Of a stretch of 64,000 nucleotides of DNA, positions 18,227 to 25,296 are shown piece by piece (the first letter of the stretch is position 1; each line of letters begins with the position of its first letter). The notes below the pieces were generated by a model that was not told the origin of the DNA, ran no database searches, and was given only the letters and a program-made list of their open reading frames with translations. Location: positions 62,001 through 126,000 of the forward strand of contig NZ_SOYS01000004.1 in the NCBI RefSeq assembly GCF_011808225.1. The letters run 5' to 3'. Source of the DNA: Cedecea colo. Its GTDB lineage: Bacteria > Pseudomonadota > Gammaproteobacteria > Enterobacterales > Enterobacteriaceae. The translations under genes were made by a program, and so were the position numbers.

Positions 18227-20824
18227 CTAGACCGCAGTCTGGAAGATAACGCCGTCGGCTTTCTCGGTGTACTGGGAAAGCTGGTCGAAGTTCAGGTAAC
18301 GGTAAGTGTCTACCGCCGTTTTATCGACCTGCGCCATAAAGGTCTGGTATTCGTCCGGCGTCGGCAGTTTGCCCAGCAGCGAAGCTACAGCGGCCAGTTC
18401 TGCAGAAGCCAGGAAGACGTTAGCCCCGGTCCCCAGACGGTTCGGGAAGTTACGGGTGGACGTGGAAACCACCGTCGCGCCATCGGCTACACGCGCCTGG
18501 TTACCCATGCACAGTGAACAGCCAGGGATTTCGATACGCGCCCCGCTCTTGCCAAAGACGCTGTAATAGCCTTCTTCAGTGAGCTGTGCGGCATCCATAC
18601 GCGTTGGCGGCGCAACCCACAGGCGAGTTGGCAACTGGCCCTGGTGGTTATCTAACAGCTTACCAGCGGCACGGAAGTGGCCGATGTTGGTCATGCAGGA
18701 ACCGATAAATACCTCATCGATTTTCTCGCCGGCAACGTCAGACAGCAGACGCGCGTCATCCGGGTCGTTTGGCGCACACAGGATCGGCTCTTTGATATCG
18801 TTCAGATCGATTTCAATCACCGCCGCATATTCTGCGTCCGCGTCAGCTTCCATCAGTTGCGGATCTGCCAGCCATTTTTCCATGCCCTGGATACGGCGCT
18901 CAAGCGTACGACGATCGCCGTAACCTTCCGCGATCATCCACTTCAGCAGCACGATGTTGGAGTTCAGATACTCTTCAATCGGCTCGCGGTCCAGCTTGAT
19001 GGTGCAACCGGCGGCGGAACGTTCCGCGGAGGCATCGGTCAGCTCAAACGCCTGTTCAACTTTCAGCGTCGGCAGGCCTTCGATTTCCAGGATGCGGCCA
19101 GAGAAGATGTTTTTCTTCCCTTTCTTCTCAACGGTCAGCAAACCCTGTTTGATGGCGTACAGCGGGATTGCGTGAACCAGGTCGCGCAGGGTGATACCCG
19201 GCTGCATTTTACCTTTGAAGCGCACCAGCACCGATTCAGGCATATCCAGCGGCATTACGCCCGTTGCGGCAGCAAACGCCACCAGACCGGAACCCGCAGG
19301 GAAAGAAATGCCGATTGGGAAACGAGTATGGGAGTCACCGCCTGTGCCCACGGTATCCGGCAGCAGCATACGGTTCAGCCAGGAGTGAATGACGCCGTCG
19401 CCAGGACGCAGCGACACGCCGCCACGGTTCATGATGAAGTCCGGCAGCGTGTGGTGAGTCGTCACGTCTACAGGCTTAGGATAGGCCGCCGTATGGCAGA
19501 AGGACTGCATAACCAGATCGGCGGAGAAGCCCAGGCACGCCAGGTCTTTCAGTTCATCACGGGTCATTGGACCGGTGGTGTCCTGAGAACCAACGGACGT
19601 CATTTTTGGTTCGCAGTACTGGTTCGGACGAATACCTTCAACGCCGCAGGCACGGCCAACCATTTTCTGCGCCAGCGAGAAGCCACGCGTGCTGGCGGCC
19701 ACGTCTTTCGCCTGTACGAAAACTTCGCTGTGCGGCAGATTCAGCGCTTCGCGTGCTTTGGTAGTCAGACCGCGCCCGATGATCAGCGGGATACGGCCAC
19801 CGGCGCGCACTTCATCCAGCAGCACGTCTGTTTTCAGCTCGAAGCTGGCAATCAGCTCGTTGGTTTCGTGATGACGCACTTCGCCTTTATAGGGATAGAT
19901 GTCGATAACATCGCCCATGCTCAGGCCGTTAACGTCCACTTCGATTGGCAGCGCACCGGCATCTTCCATAGTGTTAAAGAAGATTGGCGCGATTTTACCG
20001 CCGAGCACCACGCCGCCGCCGCGCTTGTTCGGCACGTTAGGAATGTCGTCGCCCATGAACCACAGCACGGAGTTAGTCGCGGATTTACGGGATGACCCCG
20101 TGCCGACGACGTCACCAACGTAAGCCAGCGGGAAACCTTTTTGATTTAATGCTTCAATCTGTTTGATCGGGCCAACGCTTCCCGGCTGGTCCGGCTCAAT
20201 ACCTTCACGGGCATTTTTTAGCATCGCCAGCGCGTGCAGAGGGATATCCGGGCGCGACCAGGCGTCCGGGGCCGGAGACAGGTCGTCGGTGTTGGTTTCA
20301 CCAGTCACTTTAAACACGGTAACGGTAATTTTATCCGCAAGCTTAGGACGGCTCAGGAACCACTCGGCATCGGCCCAGGATTTCAGTACCTGTTGCGCAT
20401 GGGTATTACCCGCTTTCGCTTTCTCTTCCACATCGTAGAAGTTATCGAACATCAGCAGCGTATGGGACAGCGCTTTAGCGGCAATGGGTGCCAGCTTTTC
20501 GTTATCCAGGGCATCAATCAGCGGATGAATGTTATAACCACCTTGCATGGTACCAAGCAGTTCAACCGCTTTTTCAGGGGAGATTAATGGGGAGGTAGCA
20601 TCGCCTTTGGCGAGGGCAGCCAGGAACCCGGCTTTAACGTAGGCGGCTTCATCAACGCCTGGTGGAACACGATTGGTAATCAGATCTAACAGGAATTCTT
20701 CTTCACCCACCGGTGGGGTTTTCAGCAATTCAACCAGCGCAGCCATTTGGGTAGCATCTAAGGGTTTAGCAACAATCCCTTCAGCAGCACGTTCAGCTAC
20801 GTGCTTACGGTATTCTTCTAGCAC
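18227..20824 (-). CDS. acnB: Aconitate hydratase B
   Basis: AcnB isomerises citrate to isocitrate in the TCA cycle and, as apoenzyme, binds mRNA. The 865-residue length equals E. coli AcnB. The [4Fe-4S] cysteines lie in [10 protein letters not shown] and CSLCMGNQ. The start is GTG at 20824 ([16 protein letters not shown]), nine bases after GAGGAG; upstream ATGs would add non-homologous residues. Confidence 0.98.
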   Translation of the reverse strand: MLEEYRKHVAERAAEGIVAKPLDATQMAALVELLKTPPVGEEEFLLDLITNRVPPGVDEAAYVKAGFLAALAKGDATSPLISPEKAVELLGTMQGGYNIHPLIDALDNEKLAPIAAKALSHTLLMFDNFYDVEEKAKAGNTHAQQVLKSWADAEWFLSRPKLADKITVTVFKVTGETNTDDLSPAPDAWSRPDIPLHALAMLKNAREGIEPDQPGSVGPIKQIEALNQKGFPLAYVGDVVGTGSSRKSATNSVLWFMGDDIPNVPNKRGGGVVLGGKIAPIFFNTMEDAGALPIEVDVNGLSMGDVIDIYPYKGEVRHHETNELIASFELKTDVLLDEVRAGGRIPLIIGRGLTTKAREALNLPHSEVFVQAKDVAASTRGFSLAQKMVGRACGVEGIRPNQYCEPKMTSVGSQDTTGPMTRDELKDLACLGFSADLVMQSFCHTAAYPKPVDVTTHHTLPDFIMNRGGVSLRPGDGVIHSWLNRMLLPDTVGTGGDSHTRFPIGISFPAGSGLVAFAAATGVMPLDMPESVLVRFKGKMQPGITLRDLVHAIPLYAIKQGLLTVEKKGKKNIFSGRILEIEGLPTLKVEQAFELTDASAERSAAGCTIKLDREPIEEYLNSNIVLLKWMIAEGYGDRRTLERRIQGMEKWLADPQLMEADADAEYAAVIEIDLNDIKEPILCAPNDPDDARLLSDVAGEKIDEVFIGSCMTNIGHFRAAGKLLDNHQGQLPTRLWVAPPTRMDAAQLTEEGYYSVFGKSGARIEIPGCSLCMGNQARVADGATVVSTSTRNFPNRLGTGANVFLASAELAAVASLLGKLPTPDEYQTFMAQVDKTAVDTYRYLNFDQLSQYTEKADGVIFQTAV

Positions 20825-21038
20825 GACGGTTCTCCTCGCTCTCATTGTCATTATGGCGCCAGGCTAAATCTCTTCACGCTCCTGTGAGACAGCAGTTTGT
20901 AGGGTAAATGCCCGGATCCGCGTCGGCAGCATAGCAGGATTTTAGGGGGGTGTTAATCCGTTTACAAAAAAGCAACATTAAATCCTTGCTGAATCGTTAA
21001 GGGCGAAATATTACTTTTCGATATGACCTCTAAGAGCA

Positions 21039-21062
21039 AAAAAACCGCCTTCCGGCGGTTCC
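21039..21062 (-). terminator. Rho-independent terminator, minus strand
   Basis: On the minus strand the stem AACCGCC-GGAA-GGCGGTT is followed by seven U residues and GCTC. It would stop leftward transcription entering from the lpd side before acnB. The plus strand has only a weak T stretch (CCTTTG). Confidence 0.75.
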
Positions 21063-21101
21063 TTTGTCTCTTCAAAGTGGTAGCACACGATGAGGAGAAG
21101 T

Positions 21102-21380
21102 ATGTGGCAAGCCCAACACGAGAAAGATATTGCCCTGAATTTTTTTCGATGCAAGACCAGTTGCTTATTTTGCGTACTGCTATTGGAAAATGAATGTAAC
21201 CCTATGCAAAAGCTATATATTCATTTTCTGGCGCTTATATTTGCTCTACATTCAACGACGGCCTGCTTCGCTGGTGTAGCAGCCGGTCACCGGGTCCGGG
21301 AGCAGTTCACTCGCTCTACGTGGCAAGCCCAACACGCTTGCCCGGTTCTGCCTTTCCCGGTAGAGAAGGAACCTCCGTAG
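21102..21380 (+). CDS. Unrecognised small ORF, possible exported peptide
   Basis: A 92-codon frame starts at ATG 21102, preceded by GAGGAGAAGT. It contains two hydrophobic stretches (CLFCVLLL and YIHFLALIFALHSTTACFAG). An internal ATG at 21204 gives a 58-residue product whose first 24 residues look like a signal peptide. The frame encodes WQAQH twice, from a 17-base direct repeat. I recognise no family, and the frame could be non-coding. A second small frame and a terminator-like hairpin follow on the same strand. Confidence 0.3.
   Translation: MWQAQHEKDIALNFFRCKTSCLFCVLLLENECNPMQKLYIHFLALIFALHSTTACFAGVAAGHRVREQFTRSTWQAQHACPVLPFPVEKEPP
21104..21336. repeat. 17-base direct repeat pair
   Basis: GTGGCAAGCCCAACACG occurs exactly at 21104-21120 and 21320-21336. 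The offset of 216 bases is a multiple of three, so both copies are read in the same frame of the small ORF. It may be a remnant of duplication or a mobile-element footprint. Confidence 0.8.
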
Positions 21381-21404
21381 TTAATATGGAATTACGCACT
21401 GGAA

Positions 21405-21584
21405 ATGCGTCTGCTGTACGCGCTTATGCTTGTGTTCGGTTCGGCAATTGCACTTAGCCACGGTGGCTGGACTATTTCTGACATCACGGTTCTGTTGGTG
21501 CTGAACCCGGGCAATTACGCTACTGGCCGCTCGCAAGGGCGGCCTTTTAGCAGACATAAAAAAACGGCCCCGCAGGGCCGTTGA
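21405..21584 (+). CDS. Unrecognised 59-codon ORF with hydrophobic start
   Basis: ATG at 21405 opens a 59-residue frame beginning MRLLYALMLVFGSAIALSHGG, which resembles a signal peptide or membrane anchor, followed by a basic tail. The stop lies inside the left terminator hairpin of repeat copy C, so the last residues are encoded by that hairpin. The RBS is poor (GGAA directly before ATG). No family recognised; coding status is doubtful. Confidence 0.22.
   Translation: MRLLYALMLVFGSAIALSHGGWTISDITVLLVLNPGNYATGRSQGRPFSRHKKTAPQGR
21520..21546 (+). terminator. Hairpin with TTTT inside the acnB-lpd gap
   Basis: The inverted repeat TGGCCGC..GGCGGCC is followed by TTTTAG on the plus strand. It could terminate a rightward transcript covering the small ORFs, but it overlaps the 21405-21584 frame, which argues against that frame being translated to its end. 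Confidence 0.45.
21557..21582 (-). terminator. Distal terminator of lpd
   Basis: On the minus strand AACGGCCCTGCGGGGCCGTT runs into seven U residues. It lies beyond the repeat insert, about 180 bases from the lpd stop, while the proximal twin (21726-21744) is followed by CAAACC. Confidence 0.8.
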
Positions 21585-21746
21585 GATTACTAACAAAGAA
21601 GGAAAAAGCGTGGTTTTTCCTTTTTTATGGTTAGCAGCTGAAAATCAACTCATTGATTTTCTTGTAAATTTAATCTAAGACCTATTTCAGATCTTTGCAC
21701 GCCATGAGCGTTGTCACCGGTTTGAACGGCCCCGCAGGGCCGTTTG
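21557..21746. repeat. Terminator-nested repeat element, copy C (3' of lpd)
   Basis: The hairpin ACGGCCCCGCAGGGCCGTT occurs at 21564-21582 and again, identically, at 21726-21744 (162-base period). Between them is the core seen at 5860 and 10423: a 36-nt palindrome (21593-21628, right arm decayed to TTTTTTAT), GAAAATCAA-CTCA-TTGATTTTC (21640-21661), TAAATTTAA, and right end ATGAGCGTTGTCAC. The lpd-proximal hairpin has no U tract; the distal one has seven U residues on the minus strand. Confidence 0.85.
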
Positions 21747-21761
21747 GTCAAACGCTGAAAG

Positions 21762-23186
21762 TTACTTTTTCTTCGCTTTCGCGTTTGGCAGATCGGTGAT
21801 GCTGCCTTCGAAGATCTCAGCGGCAAGACCCACAGACTCGTGCAGAGTCGGGTGTGCGTGGATAGTGAGCGCGATATCTTCAGCGTCACAACCCATTTCG
21901 ATAGCCAGACCGATTTCGCCCAGCAGCTCGCCGCCGTTGGTCCCGACAATCGCACCACCGATAACGCGGTGAGTTTCTTTGTCGAAAATCAGTTTGGTTA
22001 TGCCGTCTGCGCAGTCGGAAGCGATAGCACGGCCAGAAGCAGCCCACGGGAAAGTGGCGGTTTCATAGCTGATGCCTTTCTCTTTCGCTTCTTTCTCGGT
22101 CAGGCCAACCCAGGCAACTTCTGGTTCGGTATAAGCGATAGATGGGATCACTTTCGGGTCAAAGTAATGCTTCATGCCAGCGATAACTTCAGCGGCAACG
22201 TGACCTTCGTGAACGCCTTTGTGGGCCAGCATTGGCTGACCAACGATGTCGCCGATAGCATAGATGTGCGGCACGTTAGTGCGCATTTGCTTATCGGTAC
22301 GGATAAAGCCACGATCGTCAACTTCAACGCCAGCAGCGCCTGCATCCAGCGTTTTACCGTTAGGCACGCGGCCGATAGCAACCAGCACCGCGTCGTAACG
22401 CTGCGCTTCCGCCGGGGCTTTTTTGCCTTCCATAGTGACGTAGATGCCGTCTTCTTTGGCTTCAACCGCCGTCACTTTGGTTTCCAGCATCAGGTTGAAC
22501 TGCTTGCTGATGCGTTTAGTGAATACTTTTACCACGTCTTTGTCGGCAGCCGGGATAACCTGGTCGAACATCTCAACCACATCAATCTCTGAACCCAGCG
22601 CATGGTAAACGGTACCCATTTCCAGACCGATGATACCCCCACCCATAACCAGCATACGTTTTGGTACGGATTTCAGTTCCAGCGCGTCGGTGGAATCCCA
22701 TACGCGTGGGTCTTCATGCGGAATGAACGGCAACTGAATCGGACGGGAACCCGCCGCAATAATCGCGTTATCGAAGGTAATAGTCGTCGGGCCGTTTTCA
22801 CCTTCGACAACCAGAGTGTTAGCGCCGGTGAATTTACCCAGGCCGTTAACAACTTTAACTTTACGACCTTTCGCCATACCGGACAGGCCACCGGTCAACT
22901 GGTTGATAACCTTCTCTTTCCAGGTGCGAATTTTGTCGATGTCGGTTTTTGGCTCGCCGAAAACGATGCCGTGTTCAGCCAAAGCTTTCGCTTCTTCGAT
23001 AACTTTAGCAACGTGCAGCAGGGCTTTAGAAGGGATACAGCCAACGTTCAGGCAGACACCACCGAGGGTGCTGTAACGTTCTATAATGATGGTCTCCAGA
23101 CCTAAATCAGCGCAACGGAAAGCAGCGGAGTATCCTGCAGGACCAGCCCCAAGTACCACGACCTGAGTTTTGATTTCAGTACTCAT
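21762..23186 (-). CDS. lpd: Dihydrolipoyl dehydrogenase (E3)
   Basis: Lpd reoxidises the dihydrolipoyl groups of pyruvate and 2-oxoglutarate dehydrogenases and the glycine cleavage system, passing electrons to NAD+. The 474-residue flavoprotein has the FAD motif GAGPAG (13-18), the redox disulfide Cys45-Cys50 (CLNVGC), the NAD motif GGGIIGLEMG and the catalytic HPTLHE near the C-terminus. Of two consecutive ATGs, the second (23186) matches E. coli. It has its own promoter region downstream of aceF. Confidence 0.98.
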   Translation of the reverse strand: MSTEIKTQVVVLGAGPAGYSAAFRCADLGLETIIIERYSTLGGVCLNVGCIPSKALLHVAKVIEEAKALAEHGIVFGEPKTDIDKIRTWKEKVINQLTGGLSGMAKGRKVKVVNGLGKFTGANTLVVEGENGPTTITFDNAIIAAGSRPIQLPFIPHEDPRVWDSTDALELKSVPKRMLVMGGGIIGLEMGTVYHALGSEIDVVEMFDQVIPAADKDVVKVFTKRISKQFNLMLETKVTAVEAKEDGIYVTMEGKKAPAEAQRYDAVLVAIGRVPNGKTLDAGAAGVEVDDRGFIRTDKQMRTNVPHIYAIGDIVGQPMLAHKGVHEGHVAAEVIAGMKHYFDPKVIPSIAYTEPEVAWVGLTEKEAKEKGISYETATFPWAASGRAIASDCADGITKLIFDKETHRVIGGAIVGTNGGELLGEIGLAIEMGCDAEDIALTIHAHPTLHESVGLAAEIFEGSITDLPNAKAKKK

Positions 23187-23274
23187 CATGACCTCTTAAT
23201 TTATTTCCGGCGGGTCTGACGTCATTTTTATGTCTTAACGCCCATCATCCACCGGGACGTTCTATCCGCCCGCA

Positions 23275-23292
23275 GTTTACAAAATTGTTAAC
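23275..23292 (-). promoter_or_regulatory. lpd promoter region with ArcA-like AT-rich box
   Basis: The minus strand reads GTTAACAATTTTGTAAAC, close to the promoter core seen upstream of E. coli lpd, where ArcA represses under oxygen limitation. GTTAACAAT resembles the ArcA repeat GTTAA. Exact -35/-10 placement cannot be settled by eye. Confidence 0.5.
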
Positions 23293-23367
23293 AAATTTGA
23301 AACAACAAACGGCAAACGATTTATGTTATGCAGCCGCTAATCTCAAGCAGCATCATGCGATTATCAG

Positions 23368-23398
23368 AAAAAAGCCGGCCGACTGGCCGGCTTTTTCG
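23368..23398 (-). terminator. Terminator after aceF
   Basis: The stem AAAGCCGGCC-GACT-GGCCGGCTTT with A/T tracts on both sides starts right after the aceF stop. It separates pdhR-aceEF transcription from the lpd promoter; read-through to lpd is known in E. coli. Confidence 0.85.
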
Positions 23399-23399
23399 A

Positions 23400-25283
23400 T
23401 TACATCACCAGGCGGCGAATATCTGCCAGCATGTTGTTGATGATGGTAATGAAGCGCGCACCGTCAGCACCGTCAATCACGCGGTGGTCGAAGGAGAGCG
23501 ACATTGGCATCATCAGGCGCGGCGTGAACTCTTTACCGTTCCAGACTGGCTCCATCGCTGACTTGGACACGCCCAGGATAGCAACTTCCGGCGCGTTAAC
23601 GATAGGCGCGAAGTGAGTCGTCCCGATACCGCCCAGGCTTGAGATGGTGAAGCAACCGCCCTGCATTTCGCCTGCGGTCAGCTTGCCATCACGAGCTTTC
23701 TTAGAGATAGCCATCAGTTCGCGAGACAGTTCAGTGATGCTCTTCTTGTTCACGTCTTTAAAGACCGGAACCACCAGGCCGTTTGGCGTATCAACCGCCA
23801 CACCGATATTGATGTATTTTTTCAGCGTCAGTTTCTGAGCGTCTTCGGACAGGGAGCTGTTGAAACGTGGCATCTGCTCGAGCGCTGCCGCAACGGCTTT
23901 CATGATGAACACCACAGGGGTGAACTTCACGTCCAGCTTACGCTTAGCGGCTTCTTCGTTCTGCTGCTTGCGGAACGCTTCCAGATCGGTGATATCGGTT
24001 TTGTCGAAGTGCGTAACGTGCGGGATCATCACCCAGTTACGGCTCAGGTTTGCACCTGAGATTTTCTGGATACGGCCCAGTTCCACTTCTTCGATTTCGC
24101 CGAACTTGCTGAAGTCAACCTTCGGCCATGGCAGCATGCCAGGCAGACCGCCACCCGCAGCAGCCGCTGGTGCAGCTTCCGCACGTTTAACGGCATCTTT
24201 TACGTAAGCCTGAACGTCTTCACGCAGAATACGGCCTTTACGACCGGTGCCTTTCACTTTCGCCAGGTTCACACCGAATTCGCGCGCCAGACGGCGAATC
24301 AGCGGGGTAGCGTGGACGTAAGCGTCGTTTTCAGCGAATTCAGATTTGCCTTCGGCTTTCGCCGGTGCGCTCGCTGGTTTTTCAGCTTTCGCCGCAGGAG
24401 CCGGGGCCGCTGCTTCTTGTTTAGCGGCCGGTGCAGGCGCTGCGCCTTCAACTTCGAAGACCATAATCAGGGAGCCGGTAGATACTTTATCGCCGGTGCT
24501 GATTTTGATTTCTTTAACGGTACCAGCAAACGGTGCCGGGACTTCCATAGAAGCCTTGTCGCCTTCTACGGTAATCAGCGACTGTTCAGCGGCAACTTTG
24601 TCGCCCACTTTCACCATCACTTCGGTCACTTCTACTTCGTCACCGCCGATGTCCGGTACGTTAACTTCTTTAGAACCAGACGCTGCTGGCGCTGCAGCCG
24701 GAGCGGCTTCAGCTTTGGTTTCTGTGGCAGCAGGTGCGGCACCCGCCACTTCGAAGACCATAATCAGGGAGCCGGTAGACACTTTGTCGCCGGTGCTGAT
24801 TTTGATTTCTTTTACCACACCCGCGAACGGCGCCGGGACTTCCATAGAAGCTTTGTCACCTTCAACGACGATCAGCGACTGCTCTGCTTCAACTTTGTCG
24901 CCGACTTTGACCATGATCTCGGTGACTTCAACTTCGTCGCCGCCGATGTCAGGCACGTTCACTTCTTTCGCGCTCGCGGCGGCTGGTGCGGCTGCAGGCG
25001 CTGCTTCTTTCTTCTCTTCTGCCTGAGCAGGTGCAGCTGCTGCTGCACCGTCGGCGGAATCGAAAATCATGATCAGTTTACCGGTCTCGGTTTTGTCGCC
25101 GACGGAGACTTTGATCTCTTTAACGACGCCAGCCTGCGGAGACGGGACTTCCATAGAGGCTTTATCGCCCTCTACGACGATCAGCGACTGCTCAGCTTCA
25201 ACTTTGTCGCCCACTTTGACCAGGATCTCGGTGATTTCAACTTCATCAGCCCCGATGTCCGGCACATTGATTTCGATAGCCAT
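23400..25283 (-). CDS. aceF: Pyruvate dehydrogenase E2, dihydrolipoyl acetyltransferase
   Basis: AceF forms the 24-mer core of the pyruvate dehydrogenase complex and transfers acetyl to CoA. The 627 residues contain three tandem lipoyl domains with lipoylated lysines in GDKA at 41, 144 and 243. Ala/Pro-rich linkers join them to a peripheral subunit-binding domain (about 325-365, [13 protein letters not shown]) and a catalytic domain ending in DHRVIDG. The three lipoyl repeats are nearly identical in DNA too, so recombination could change their number. It lies 13 bases after aceE. Confidence 0.98.
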   Translation of the reverse strand: MAIEINVPDIGADEVEITEILVKVGDKVEAEQSLIVVEGDKASMEVPSPQAGVVKEIKVSVGDKTETGKLIMIFDSADGAAAAAPAQAEEKKEAAPAAAPAAASAKEVNVPDIGGDEVEVTEIMVKVGDKVEAEQSLIVVEGDKASMEVPAPFAGVVKEIKISTGDKVSTGSLIMVFEVAGAAPAATETKAEAAPAAAPAASGSKEVNVPDIGGDEVEVTEVMVKVGDKVAAEQSLITVEGDKASMEVPAPFAGTVKEIKISTGDKVSTGSLIMVFEVEGAAPAPAAKQEAAAPAPAAKAEKPASAPAKAEGKSEFAENDAYVHATPLIRRLAREFGVNLAKVKGTGRKGRILREDVQAYVKDAVKRAEAAPAAAAGGGLPGMLPWPKVDFSKFGEIEEVELGRIQKISGANLSRNWVMIPHVTHFDKTDITDLEAFRKQQNEEAAKRKLDVKFTPVVFIMKAVAAALEQMPRFNSSLSEDAQKLTLKKYINIGVAVDTPNGLVVPVFKDVNKKSITELSRELMAISKKARDGKLTAGEMQGGCFTISSLGGIGTTHFAPIVNAPEVAILGVSKSAMEPVWNGKEFTPRLMMPMSLSFDHRVIDGADGARFITIINNMLADIRRLVM

Positions 25284-25296
25284 TATTTTTTACCTC

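Larger units (their letters stand above)
20825..21761. other. Intergenic region acnB-lpd: unusual content
   Basis: About 940 bases separate acnB from lpd, where E. coli has yacH. The segment holds, left to right: acnB upstream DNA; a minus-strand terminator (21039-21062); two small unrecognised plus-strand frames (21102-21380 and 21405-21584); a 17-base direct repeat; a plus-strand hairpin with TTTT (21520-21546); and repeat copy C (21557-21746). No yacH-like sequence was recognised. Confidence 0.6.

Noticed and set aside
18677..20095. A 472-codon frame opposite acnB
   Set aside because: It lies wholly inside acnB in the antisense direction, with shadow-type composition (rich in His, Arg, Gln) and no RBS.
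21381..21596. A 71-codon minus-strand frame in the acnB-lpd gap
   Set aside because: It has no RBS, overlaps a terminator hairpin and part of the repeat, and has an unstructured Arg/Ser-rich composition.
24430..25280. Repeats that might suggest a CRISPR or tandem array
   Set aside because: They are the coding repeats of the three AceF lipoyl domains. No short direct repeats with unique spacers exist in the window.
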